Source: Arthrobacter sp. efr-133-TYG-118
Lineage (GTDB): Bacteria; Actinomycetota; Actinomycetes; Actinomycetales; Micrococcaceae
Length of the DNA stretch: 64,000 nt
NCBI RefSeq assembly: GCF_030209755.1
Contig: NZ_JARVRH010000004.1
Location: 62,001-126,000, forward strand
Direction: 5' to 3'
This document shows positions 42,989 to 51,849 of this stretch, one piece after another. The stretch's first letter is position 1. Every line of letters starts with the position of its first letter. The position numbers were made by a program, and so were the translations under genes. Under the pieces are notes generated by a model. It saw nothing but the letters and a program-made list of their open reading frames with translations, did no database searches and was not told the origin of the DNA.

Positions 42989-44836
42989 CTACTCCCCCAG
43001 GATCTCGGCCGCCTCAAGCCATTCGAGCTCGAGGCCTTCTTTTTCTTCGAGGAGCTCCTGGAGCTTGGCGTTCAGTTCGCCGAGGCCATCGAAGTCGCCG
43101 GATTGGGACTTGGCCGCCATTTGGACGTGGAGCTTCTCTTCTTGTTGCGCGATCTTGCCCAGCTGCCTGTCGATCCTGTTCAGGTCCTTACGGGCTTCAC
43201 GCTTCTCCGCTTCGCTGGGCCCGGAAGCGGCGGCACTCGAGCCGCTTGCCGCCGTCGGCCTCGCGCTACCGCGCGACGCGCCGCCGGTCACCGCGCCGCT
43301 CGCCAACGCGGCTTCGCGCAATTCCAGGTACTGGTCCACGCCGCCCGGGAGCCCGCGCAGCTTGCCGTCACCCAGGAGCGCCATTTGGGAATCCGTGACG
43401 CGTTCCAGCAGGTAGCGGTCGTGGCTGACAACGACCAGTGTGCCGGGCCAGCCGTCCAAGACGTCTTCGACGGCGGCCAGGGTGTCGGTATCGAGGTCGT
43501 TGGTGGGTTCGTCGAGCATCAGGACGTTCGGTTCGCCCACCAACAGGCGCAAAAGTTGCAGGCGGCGCCGTTCGCCACCGGAAAGGTCGGTGACGGGTGT
43601 CCACTGCTTTTCCTTCGTGAACCCGAGCTGCTCCACGAGCTGGCCGGCCGTGAATTCCTTGCCGCCAACGCTGAAGGAGCGCTTCTCGCGTTCGATGACC
43701 TCGATCACGCGAAGGTCGGACACATCGTCGAGCTCCTTGACGTCCTGGCTGAGCACCGCGGTGACAACGGTCTTTCCGCGCTTGACCTTTCCGGAGCTCG
43801 GCGTGATCTCGCCGTTGAGAAGCCTCAGCAGCGTGGACTTCCCGGCGCCGTTGACGCCCACCAGTCCGAGCCGTTGCCCCGGCGCCAAGCGCAAGGTGAC
43901 GTCGTCGAAGAGCTTCTGCTTTGTGCGGCCGGCAGAGTCGTCGCCCTTGAAGTCGAGGGAGACCCCTTCAAGGTCCAGCACGTCCTTGCCGAGCCGCGCG
44001 GTTGCCATCTTGCTCAGGGCCACGGAGTCGCGCGGATCAGGAACATCGGCGATCAGCTCGTTGGCGGCTTCGATGCGGAACTTGGGCTTCGACGTGCGTG
44101 CCGGGGCGCCCCGGCGCAGCCACGCCAGTTCCTTCTTGACCAGCTGTTGCCGCTTGCTTTCGACGACGGATGCGCTCCGATCGCGCTCGGCGCGGGCCAA
44201 CACGTAGGCCGCGTAGCCGCCGTCGAACGGGTCAACCATGGCGTCGTGCACTTCCCACGTCCGGTTGCAGACCTCGTCCAAGAACCAACGGTCGTGGGTC
44301 ACCACAAGGAACGCGCCCTGGTTGGCCCGCCAGCGGGTCTTCAAGTGCCGGGAGAGCCACGCGACGCCTTCCACGTCGAGGTGGTTGGTGGGCTCGTCGA
44401 GCATGATGACGTCGTGATCCTCGATGAGGAGCTTGGCCAAAGCGACCCTGCGCTTCTGCCCGCCGGAGAGGGCATGCACGTTGGCGTGCCAATCGACGTC
44501 GGCCACGAGGCCGCCCATGATCTCCCGGATTTTGGGGTTCGCGGCCCATTCGTGGTCGGCCTGGTCGCCGACGATCGCGGCCCCCACCGTGAGGTCGCCG
44601 TCGAGCACGTCGGACTGGTCGAGGTAGCCGACATTGACGTCGCCGCGTTTGGTGACGCGGCCGGAGTCGGGAGTCGAGCGCAATGCCAGCAAGCGCATCA
44701 GCGTGGATTTGCCGTCGCCGTTGCGCCCGACCATGCCGATCCTGTCGCCGTCCTCCAAACCAAGGGTTACGCCGTCGAGGATGGTGCGGGTTGCGAACGA
44801 AACGGTGAGGTTTTCACCGCCGAGCAGGTGGGCCAC
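42989..44836 (-). CDS. ABC-F family ATPase (Uup-like)
   Basis: A soluble protein with two ATP-binding cassettes and no membrane domain. 615 residues: cassette 1 with GRNGDGKST and LSGGQKRR, cassette 2 with GVNGAGKST and LSGGERRR, joined by a charged linker. A coiled-coil C-terminal domain (about 530-615, EAEKREARKDLNRIDRQL) is typical of Uup-type members. ABC-F proteins act on ribosomes; whether this one has a translation-factor, DNA-related or antibiotic-protection role cannot be decided here, though position next to core genes argues for housekeeping. Start GTG 44836. Confidence 0.92.
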   Translation of the reverse strand: MAHLLGGENLTVSFATRTILDGVTLGLEDGDRIGMVGRNGDGKSTLMRLLALRSTPDSGRVTKRGDVNVGYLDQSDVLDGDLTVGAAIVGDQADHEWAANPKIREIMGGLVADVDWHANVHALSGGQKRRVALAKLLIEDHDVIMLDEPTNHLDVEGVAWLSRHLKTRWRANQGAFLVVTHDRWFLDEVCNRTWEVHDAMVDPFDGGYAAYVLARAERDRSASVVESKRQQLVKKELAWLRRGAPARTSKPKFRIEAANELIADVPDPRDSVALSKMATARLGKDVLDLEGVSLDFKGDDSAGRTKQKLFDDVTLRLAPGQRLGLVGVNGAGKSTLLRLLNGEITPSSGKVKRGKTVVTAVLSQDVKELDDVSDLRVIEVIEREKRSFSVGGKEFTAGQLVEQLGFTKEKQWTPVTDLSGGERRRLQLLRLLVGEPNVLMLDEPTNDLDTDTLAAVEDVLDGWPGTLVVVSHDRYLLERVTDSQMALLGDGKLRGLPGGVDQYLELREAALASGAVTGGASRGSARPTAASGSSAAASGPSEAEKREARKDLNRIDRQLGKIAQQEEKLHVQMAAKSQSGDFDGLGELNAKLQELLEEKEGLELEWLEAAEILGE

Positions 44837-44888
44837 TGGGTACTACTTTCTGGTGTGAATAGTCAGGAGAATCGCTATTGGCGACTTG

Positions 44889-45866
44889 TCAAAGGAGGGT
44901 ATCGGAGATGATCCGGGCACCGGGAACCGGGCCGTGCACGGCAAGGGCGTTGTGGCCCAGGTGCCGAAGGTCCTCGGCGAGCCCCTCGGCCGCCCGGGGG
45001 TTGTGGGCGAGCAAAGCCACGGTGGGGCCGGAACCGGAAACAATCCCGGCGAGGGCGCCGTTCGACTCCCCTATCCCGATGGTGTCCCGCAACTGTGGAG
45101 CCAGCTCGATCGAGGCGCGCTGGAGGTCGTTGATAAGGACTTTGCTCAGGGCGTCGGGATTCCCGTCTCGCAGCGCCTGCAGGATCTTGGCGTCCACCTC
45201 GAGCGGTTCGGGGATGTCGAGTCCTTCGGTGTTCCGAAGCCTGTCCAAGGTGTGGAAGACCTCGGGCGTGGAGAGTCCGTAGTCGGCGCAGACCAGGACC
45301 CAGTCCATTTGCGCTTTCGCCAGGGCGGGTGAGAGTTCGTCGCCGACGCCAAGCCCGACGGCGGTGCCTCCGAGGAGCGAGAACGGCACGTCCGCGCCCA
45401 ACTCGGCTGCAAGGTGGGCCAGTTCTTCGCGTGACAAACCACTGTTCCAGAGCGCATCACAGGCCAGGAGTGTCGCCGCGGCATCGGCCGAGCCGCCGCC
45501 CATGCCTCCGGCAACGGGGACACGCTTGGTGATCTCCAAGTGCACGCCCGTGGAGTTCTCCGAGACATCCCTCATGATGGCGGCGGCCTTGTAGGCCAGG
45601 TTCCGCTCGTCCAGGGGGATGTCCACGCCGTCGAGGTCCAACGTGCTTGAGGGACCGACGCTGACCGTAATCCCGGGCCCCTCAGTGCTCGTGGCGGCTA
45701 CTTCCTCGTACAGGGACACCGCGAGATACACGCTGGCCACTGAGTGGTAGCCGTCGGGCCGCAAGGGGCCGACGTTGAGGGACACGTTCACCTTGCCCGG
45801 TGCCCGGACGCGTACCGTCCGTGCGACGAAGCGCCCGCGGTTCACACCGCTGATTGCCGGATTCAT
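44889..45866 (-). CDS. ispE: 4-diphosphocytidyl-2-C-methyl-D-erythritol kinase
   Basis: GHMP kinase of the MEP pathway for isoprenoid precursors. 325 residues with the N-terminal [20 protein letters not shown], the phosphate loop [16 protein letters not shown] and the C-terminal [10 protein letters not shown]. The ATG overlaps the rsmA stop (ATGA). The order rsmA-ispE is conserved in actinobacteria. Confidence 0.96.
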   Translation of the reverse strand: MNPAISGVNRGRFVARTVRVRAPGKVNVSLNVGPLRPDGYHSVASVYLAVSLYEEVAATSTEGPGITVSVGPSSTLDLDGVDIPLDERNLAYKAAAIMRDVSENSTGVHLEITKRVPVAGGMGGGSADAAATLLACDALWNSGLSREELAHLAAELGADVPFSLLGGTAVGLGVGDELSPALAKAQMDWVLVCADYGLSTPEVFHTLDRLRNTEGLDIPEPLEVDAKILQALRDGNPDALSKVLINDLQRASIELAPQLRDTIGIGESNGALAGIVSGSGPTVALLAHNPRAAEGLAEDLRHLGHNALAVHGPVPGARIISDTLL

Positions 45867-46744
45867 GCGTCCAGGGGGTGGCGTGCCTCGGCGATCCGGA
45901 CAAACGCGTTGATATCGAGCACTTCTCCGCGGGCCGTCGGATCAACGCCGGCAGCCACGATGAAACGTTCGGCCTCCGCCGCGCTCCCGGCCCAGGTCGC
46001 GAGGGCCGCGCGGAGCGTCTTGCGGCGTTGGGCAAATGCGGCGTCGATGACCGCGAAGACCTGTTCGCGCGTGGCGTGCGTTGCCGGCGGTGCGCCGCGC
46101 GTGAAGGACACGAGCCCGGAGTGGATTTTCGGCGCGGGCCAGAAGACATTCATACCGATCACGCCGGCCTTGCGCATGTGGCCGTACCAGGCGGCCTTGA
46201 CCGAGGGGACTCCGTAGATCTTGGAGCCCGGACCCGCGGCCAGCCGGTCCGCCACCTCGTCCTGGACCATGACCAGCCCGTGTTGCAGGCTCGGGAAATG
46301 TTGGAGCAAGTGCAGGACCACCGGGACCGCCACGTTGTACGGAAGGTTGGCCACGAGGGCGGTGGGCTGTACTGGAAGTTCGGTGACCTTCATGGCGTCG
46401 GAGAGGACGAGATGGAAATCGTCCACGGCCTCGGGGCGCCAGGTGCGCACGGTGTCCGGCAACTTGCCGGCCAGTACGGGATCGATTTCTACAGCGACGA
46501 CTGTTTTGGCGGCGTCGAGCAGGCCGAGCGTCAACGAACCCAGCCCCGGCCCGACCTCCAGCACGGTTTCCTCGGGATCGATACCGGCGGCAGAGACGAT
46601 CCTGCGGATCGTGTTGCCGTCGATGACGAAGTTCTGGCCCAGGGTCTTTGTCGGGCGGACACCGATTTCCTCGGCGAGCCGTCGGATGTCCGCAGCTCCC
46701 AGAAGGGGTGCGACGGCGGCGGGTTCGGAATTCGGTTCAATCAC
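45863..46744 (-). CDS. rsmA: 16S rRNA dimethyladenosine transferase
   Basis: Dimethylates two adjacent adenines in the 3'-terminal helix of 16S rRNA using S-adenosylmethionine. 293 residues with TLGQNFVID, the SAM loop [12 protein letters not shown], and the catalytic NLPYN motif. The GTG start at 46744 lies 107 bases downstream of the rpfB stop, with a terminator between, so rsmA-ispE likely has its own promoter. Confidence 0.96.
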   Translation of the reverse strand: MIEPNSEPAAVAPLLGAADIRRLAEEIGVRPTKTLGQNFVIDGNTIRRIVSAAGIDPEETVLEVGPGLGSLTLGLLDAAKTVVAVEIDPVLAGKLPDTVRTWRPEAVDDFHLVLSDAMKVTELPVQPTALVANLPYNVAVPVVLHLLQHFPSLQHGLVMVQDEVADRLAAGPGSKIYGVPSVKAAWYGHMRKAGVIGMNVFWPAPKIHSGLVSFTRGAPPATHATREQVFAVIDAAFAQRRKTLRAALATWAGSAAEAERFIVAAGVDPTARGEVLDINAFVRIAEARHPLDA

Positions 46745-46804
46745 CTAGGTATCGTATCGTCTGAGCGACTAGCGGGGGCGCCCGTCCTCCATCTTCAGCA
46801 CGCG

Positions 46805-46838
46805 AAAAGGCCGGGCCCGGAAGATTCCGGACCCGGCC
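46805..46838 (-). terminator. Rho-independent terminator of rpfB
   Basis: On the minus strand a GC-rich stem, GGCCGGGTCCGG with CCGGGCCCGGCC, ends in TTTTCG. It starts about 14 bases after the rpfB stop. Confidence 0.82.
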
Positions 46839-46851
46839 AATTTCATTTCGC

Positions 46852-48021
46852 TTAGCTCGAAGCTGCCCATCCGCAGCCCCACGGCGACAGGCCGCGCTGC
46901 GCGTAGACGCGGTTGGCGATGTCGATCTGCTGGGCCTTGCTGGCGGCGGCGGCGTTGGGAGCGTAGGCGCCACCGCCGGAACCGATCCAGGTCTGGATGT
47001 CGAACTGCAGGCCACCGTAGTAACCGTTGCCGGTGTTGATGGCCCAGTTCCCGCCGGACTCGCACTGTGCGACCTTGTCCCACATTGCCTCGTTCGGCGC
47101 GCCAGTAGGTCCGGAGGCAACGGCCGCGGCAGGCTTGGGACGTTCCTTGGTTCCGACCGTCACCTTCGCGGAGACCGGCTTGACGGTGACGTCAGAGGAG
47201 ACCAAAGTCCGGGAAGCTTCACGACCATCCACCAGGACGAGCTTGAACGTCTTGCTGAGCAGTCCGAGGACACCTTCCTGGGTTACCGTCTTCTGGTCGC
47301 TGAACTGGGTGGCGTCTTCCGTGGTGACCGTGTCGAAGGGGACGTTCTCCGTCTCGGTTGCGGTCTTGCTGGTGTCCACCCGGGAAACCTTGATCACCAT
47401 GTTCTGGACAACAGGAGCTGAGTTGGGCTGCGAAACCCGGTCGTTCGCGCCGAGCGAGACGCCGGCATCGCTGAGGACGGTTCCCACGTCAGGCGCCGTC
47501 GTGGTTTTCGAAGAGCTCTGCCCGTCCACGATCAGGCTGATCGTCTTGGGGGTCAGGATCGAAACGTATGATCCGGAGACGGCCAGCTGCGTGTCTTTGG
47601 GCTGGGAGACAGCCGATGCGCTCGCGACGCCGAGTTCGGAGACGAGGCCTTCGACGTTCGGGGCCGTGGTGTTGACCGTCCGCTGGGCGCCATCAAGGCT
47701 GACGGTGACGGCCTTGGCCAGGTTGACGTTGATGATGGAGCCGTTCTGCACCGAGGCGTCCAAGGCCGGGGAGACCCGGTCTTCAGCCTTCAGATCAACC
47801 TTGGCTGCCTTGACCACTTGGTCAACGGTGTTGCCGAAGGTCTGGACGGAACTCACTTTGCCGTCGACATTGAGGGTGACTGATTTGTTGTTGCCGGTAA
47901 AAGCAACGACTCCCAGCACCAGTGCCAAAAGCACCAGCAGCTGCGCACCGACCTTGACGAAACTGAACTTGCCGCCCGTGGTGAAGAACTTGACCATGTT
48001 TGCCCGTAACTTTTGGACCAT
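46852..48021 (-). CDS. rpfB: Resuscitation-promoting factor RpfB-like transglycosylase
   Basis: Secreted or membrane-anchored peptidoglycan hydrolase that promotes regrowth from dormancy. 389 residues: an N-terminal transmembrane segment ([18 protein letters not shown]), three DUF348 repeats ([19 protein letters not shown] and ISLIVDGQS begin them), a G5 domain (about 245-320), and a C-terminal lysozyme-like catalytic domain with Glu in AQCESGGNW and Cys near the end (SPWGCGW). ATG 48021 was chosen because the membrane anchor follows it; the open frame to 48141 is not supported. It lies between tatD and rsmA, as in mycobacteria. Confidence 0.95.
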   Translation of the reverse strand: MVQKLRANMVKFFTTGGKFSFVKVGAQLLVLLALVLGVVAFTGNNKSVTLNVDGKVSSVQTFGNTVDQVVKAAKVDLKAEDRVSPALDASVQNGSIINVNLAKAVTVSLDGAQRTVNTTAPNVEGLVSELGVASASAVSQPKDTQLAVSGSYVSILTPKTISLIVDGQSSSKTTTAPDVGTVLSDAGVSLGANDRVSQPNSAPVVQNMVIKVSRVDTSKTATETENVPFDTVTTEDATQFSDQKTVTQEGVLGLLSKTFKLVLVDGREASRTLVSSDVTVKPVSAKVTVGTKERPKPAAAVASGPTGAPNEAMWDKVAQCESGGNWAINTGNGYYGGLQFDIQTWIGSGGGAYAPNAAAASKAQQIDIANRVYAQRGLSPWGCGWAASS

Positions 48022-48263
48022 CCGGGCACGGGGAAAAGCGCACAAGGGCCTCCTGCCGCGGTCCCGGATGCAGGCCGAAGCATGCATGAGGACTGCAGCG
48101 GAGTTGTGCGCCGCCACACTCAATTCAACTGAAAACACCAATTGCGAACGGAGTTAGTTGTCCGAAGGCCTTCCCCGACCCCGGCTACTGGTTACCCACT
48201 GTAACCGAAGCGTTATAAAGTGACCAAGAATTTTACATACTGGGTATGCAACACGGTTTCTGC

Positions 48264-49148
48264 TCAGTCCCAGGATCCGTAGGTCGCGACGGTGTTCTGA
48301 GCCAATTGCGAACACAGCGTGGAAAGTTCTGTTCCGGTCACTTCAGACATGGAACGAACGGTGTACGGCACCATGTAACTCGCGTTCGGACGGCCCCGGT
48401 AGGGGTGCGGTGTGAGGAACGGGGAATCGGTTTCGACGAGTACCAGTTCCGGATCCGCGATGGCCAGCGCGTCCCTCAGGTTTGCGGCGTTCTTGAACGT
48501 CATGGTGCCCGCGAAGGACATGTACCAGCCGTTCGTGTTACAGATCCGCGCCAGTTCTTCATCGCCCGAGAAGCAATGGAATACCACCCGCTCCGGAGCC
48601 CCCTCCTCCCGGAGAACCTGGACGACGTCGTCGTGGGCGTCACGGTCGTGGATTTGGAGGGTGAGGTCCAGCCTCTTCGCGATATCGATGTGGCGGCGGA
48701 ACGATTGGCGCTGGTGCTCCAGTCCGTCGCCATGGGTGCGGAAGAAATCAAGTCCGGTTTCGCCGATCGCACGGACCCTCGGGTGGGCCGCCAGCTCTTC
48801 GATTTCCGCGAGCGCCGATTCCAGCTCTCCGCGGCCCGCGTAAACGGGGGCATCGTTGGGGTGGATGGCGACAGCTCCGAGGAGCCGCCGGTCCGCGTCA
48901 AGCGCCTGGACCGTGAAGCGCGATGACTCAAGGTCGCAACCTACCTGCACCGCACCCTGGACACCCACGGCCTCGGCCGCATCCAGAGCATCCGCCACAG
49001 CAACTTCGAGCAGGCCGTGCCGGAAGTCGAGGTGCGTGTGGTTGTCCATCACGGGGACCGGCAGGGGCTCGGGAGCAGGCGGGTATTCCTTGCGGGAATC
49101 GCCGGTTTCAGGCACGCGGTAGGAAGCCGGGGGGAGGGAATTGCACAT
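48264..49148 (-). CDS. tatD: TatD family metal-dependent hydrolase (DNase-like)
   Basis: A 294-residue TIM-barrel metallohydrolase. Metal-site motifs are all present: DNHTHLD at the N-terminus, GETGLDFFR, LTLQIHDRDAHDD, VVFHCFSGD and VETDSPFLTP. TatD proteins are 3'-5' exonucleases linked to DNA repair or degradation. A proline-rich 30-residue leader precedes the domain. First gene of the tatD-rpfB-rsmA-ispE block, divergent from the MoxR gene. Confidence 0.95.
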   Translation of the reverse strand: MCNSLPPASYRVPETGDSRKEYPPAPEPLPVPVMDNHTHLDFRHGLLEVAVADALDAAEAVGVQGAVQVGCDLESSRFTVQALDADRRLLGAVAIHPNDAPVYAGRGELESALAEIEELAAHPRVRAIGETGLDFFRTHGDGLEHQRQSFRRHIDIAKRLDLTLQIHDRDAHDDVVQVLREEGAPERVVFHCFSGDEELARICNTNGWYMSFAGTMTFKNAANLRDALAIADPELVLVETDSPFLTPHPYRGRPNASYMVPYTVRSMSEVTGTELSTLCSQLAQNTVATYGSWD

Positions 49149-49333
49149 GAATCCACCCTATCTTTCTCTGCTGATGCCTTCTGATCACTCCTGTATCCCT
49201 TCGCAGTCACTCCTCCGGAAGCTGCCTCTGTCTGCGGCGGGCCTAGGCTGGGTAGTCTGGTACAAAAGGCGGTATATCCCGGCCAGGGCACCGCGGCCCA
49301 GCCGGGGTTCTGTCATGGCTGAGGGGATTGTCC

Positions 49334-50410
49334 ATGGACTCAAAGCGACACGGCACCGTTGATGAACAGTTGCTGCCGGATGAGGCCGCGGTTGCCTTGC
49401 CACCTGAGCGCGAGTCCCTCAACGGGTACAAGCCGACGGTCATGGATCCTGAGCAATTCCACGCCGCCAGCGAGAAGATCCTGACGGCCATCAACAAGGT
49501 GATCGACGGCAAAGCCGAGGCCGCCAAACTTGCCCTCACCGTGCTCCTCGCCCAAGGCCACCTGCTGGTGGAGGACGTGCCGGGTGTCGGCAAGACATTG
49601 CTTGCCAAGACCCTCGCCCGCACTATCGATTGCAAGGTCAGCCGTATCCAGTTCACCCCGGACCTGCTTCCTTCCGACGTCACGGGCGTCTCCATCTACA
49701 ACCAGTCCTCGCGGCAGTTCGAGTTCCGGATGGGTGCGGTGTTCGCCAACATCGTGATCGGAGACGAAATCAATCGCGCCTCTGCCAAGACGCAGTCCGC
49801 CCTCCTCGAATGCATGGAGGAACACCAGGTCACGGTGGACGGCCATTCTTACCAGCTGGGCGAGCCGTTCATGGTTGTCGCGACACAGAATCCCATCGAA
49901 ATGGAAGGAACGTATCCGCTGCCGGAGGCGCAGCGGGACCGTTTCATGGCCCGCATCTCGATGGGCTACCCGGACAAACTCTCCGAGATCGAGATGCTCG
50001 AGACGCATCAGGCGGTCTCACCCCTCGCCAAAGTCACCCCGGTGGTCACTTCTGCTGACGTCGCCGCGATGATCGCCACGGTGCAGCAGGTCTACGTTTC
50101 CCAATCGGTCAAGGAATATACGGTCGCCTTGGGCCGGGCCACCCGGGACAGCGCCCGACTGCGCCTCGGGGCCAGCCCGCGCTCCCTGCTGCAACTACTG
50201 CGCGCGGCCAAAGCGACCGCAGCCCTTGACGCAAGGGATTTCGTCCTTCCCGACGACGTCATTTCCGTAGCCGAGTCCGTCCTTGCGCACCGCATCATCC
50301 TTGACCGCAAGGCCGCGAGTTCCGGTGACACTCCGCACAGCATCATCCGGGCCATCCTGGCCTCCCTCCCGGTAAGCCAAGACGCTGGCGCGGAACGCCG
50401 CGGCAGCTAG
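49334..50410 (+). CDS. MoxR-family AAA+ ATPase
   Basis: A 358-residue AAA+ chaperone-like ATPase with Walker A DVPGVGKT, Walker B IVIGDEIN, sensor VATQNPIEMEGTYPLPEAQRDRF and a C-terminal lid domain. ATG 49334 has GAGGGG seven bases ahead. It is followed at 20 bases by a DUF58 gene and then a membrane transglutaminase, a standard three-gene unit. MoxR partners usually assemble or activate metal- or von Willebrand-type proteins; a role in envelope processing is inferred from the operon. Confidence 0.94.
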   Translation: MDSKRHGTVDEQLLPDEAAVALPPERESLNGYKPTVMDPEQFHAASEKILTAINKVIDGKAEAAKLALTVLLAQGHLLVEDVPGVGKTLLAKTLARTIDCKVSRIQFTPDLLPSDVTGVSIYNQSSRQFEFRMGAVFANIVIGDEINRASAKTQSALLECMEEHQVTVDGHSYQLGEPFMVVATQNPIEMEGTYPLPEAQRDRFMARISMGYPDKLSEIEMLETHQAVSPLAKVTPVVTSADVAAMIATVQQVYVSQSVKEYTVALGRATRDSARLRLGASPRSLLQLLRAAKATAALDARDFVLPDDVISVAESVLAHRIILDRKAASSGDTPHSIIRAILASLPVSQDAGAERRGS

Positions 50411-50430
50411 GAGCGAAGGAGGGGGCAGGC

Positions 50431-51849
50431 ATGGCTCTGATCGATCTACTTCCGAAGCATCTGTTCACTACCCGTGGCTGGGGCTTGCTGGCCAGCGGTG
50501 TGGGGTCATTGCTGCTTGCCCAGATCATGGGCAGGCGGGATCTGCTGGCCCTCGGGATCCTGCTGCTGGTGCTGCCGCTGGTATCGCTTGCCGGCGCCCG
50601 CATCCTCAAACCGCGCTTCCAGGTGTTCCGCGAATTCCACCCCTCTTCCGTGGAGACGTCCTCCACGGCCACGGTGCGCTTGGCGGTGGCACGGACCGGC
50701 GCGGCCGCCGGGCCGGTGATCATGGAGGAGCAGTTGCCGCCGCGCTTCGGCGAACCTCCGGCTTTTCGCTTTCCTGCCCGTGCAGCTTCCGGCGGCACCA
50801 GCCGCTACGAATACCATTTGCGGTCCGGCAAGCGCGGCCAGTTCAGGATCGGACCTGTGACGGCCGAGTTCTGCGATCCCTTCGGCTTGTCGCTGCACAG
50901 GCACCAGATCGACGACGGCGACATCCTCACCGTGACGCCTGCCGCCGTCGAACTCCCCGCCACCGGCCTCGCCGGCGCGCGCGGAAACGACGGCGTGACG
51001 GCCACCCGGATCCGCGCCAATCCCAGCGACGACGACGTGATGACCCGCGAATACCGGCATGGCGACCCCATGCGACGCGTCCACTGGGCCGCGACGGCGC
51101 GGCACGGCGAACTCATGGTGCGGCAGGAGGAATCCGTCACCACGCCGGAGGCGACCATCATCATGGACCAGCGCTATTCCGCTTTCGTATCGGGCTCGGC
51201 CGCGGTCTTCGGCCCTGCCCACGAGGACGCTTTTGAGCTGGTCAGCAACGAGAACTTCGAATGGGTCGTGACGGCAGCGATGTCGATCAGCGCCCACCTT
51301 GCCGATCGCAACTATTCGCTGCGTTTCCTCGATGCTGCCGGACACCCCGCATTTCGCGCATCCCGCTCCGCACCGTATCCCGAAACCGAGGAATTCAGCG
51401 GTTTGGGAGGCCTGCAATCCATTGCCGAAAGCCTCGCCGCCATCCAGCTCAGCGGCCCACGGCACGTCCACGCCGAGCGCGGCCGTAAAGAAGCCGCCGC
51501 CGTCGAGGGTGCCGAGGCCCCCTTCGACGACCATCTGATGGACAAGCTGGCGGCACACCGCCTGCGCGGCCCGGTCCTCGCACTGCTCGGCAACATGCCG
51601 CTCTCCGAGGCCCGCGCGTTGGCGCCGGCTGCCGGCTACGGGGCCAACGCTTTTGCCCTCGTGGTCACCGACCACCCGCACCATGTCCAGCCCGTCATTG
51701 AAGCTTTGAAGCTGGGCGGCTGGCGTGCCGTCGCCGTGAGTTCGAGAACGGACCTTCCAGCTGCATGGGCCGGTTTCGACCAAGGAGAGATCCTCGCAGC
51801 TGCTGCCGCAGCGATGGACGTCCGCCGTGGCGCCGCGGTGCCACGATGA
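50431..51849 (+). CDS. DUF58 family protein
   Basis: A 472-residue protein with two N-terminal membrane helices (about 15-58), a beta-rich middle and the DUF58 signature YRHGDPMRRVHWAATARHGE near residues 210-230, followed by an alpha/beta domain with TIIMDQR that resembles a von Willebrand factor A fold. The start ATG has GGAGGG upstream. The stop overlaps the next start as ATGA. Usually a partner of the MoxR ATPase; no biochemical activity established for the family. Confidence 0.92.
   Translation: MALIDLLPKHLFTTRGWGLLASGVGSLLLAQIMGRRDLLALGILLLVLPLVSLAGARILKPRFQVFREFHPSSVETSSTATVRLAVARTGAAAGPVIMEEQLPPRFGEPPAFRFPARAASGGTSRYEYHLRSGKRGQFRIGPVTAEFCDPFGLSLHRHQIDDGDILTVTPAAVELPATGLAGARGNDGVTATRIRANPSDDDVMTREYRHGDPMRRVHWAATARHGELMVRQEESVTTPEATIIMDQRYSAFVSGSAAVFGPAHEDAFELVSNENFEWVVTAAMSISAHLADRNYSLRFLDAAGHPAFRASRSAPYPETEEFSGLGGLQSIAESLAAIQLSGPRHVHAERGRKEAAAVEGAEAPFDDHLMDKLAAHRLRGPVLALLGNMPLSEARALAPAAGYGANAFALVVTDHPHHVQPVIEALKLGGWRAVAVSSRTDLPAAWAGFDQGEILAAAAAAMDVRRGAAVPR

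Noticed and set aside
48022..48263. Possible c-di-AMP (ydaO) riboswitch in the rpfB leader
   Set aside because: Actinobacterial rpf genes often carry one, and GGTAACC plus GCCGGGG occur near 48180-48200, but the remaining consensus blocks and stems could not be matched.
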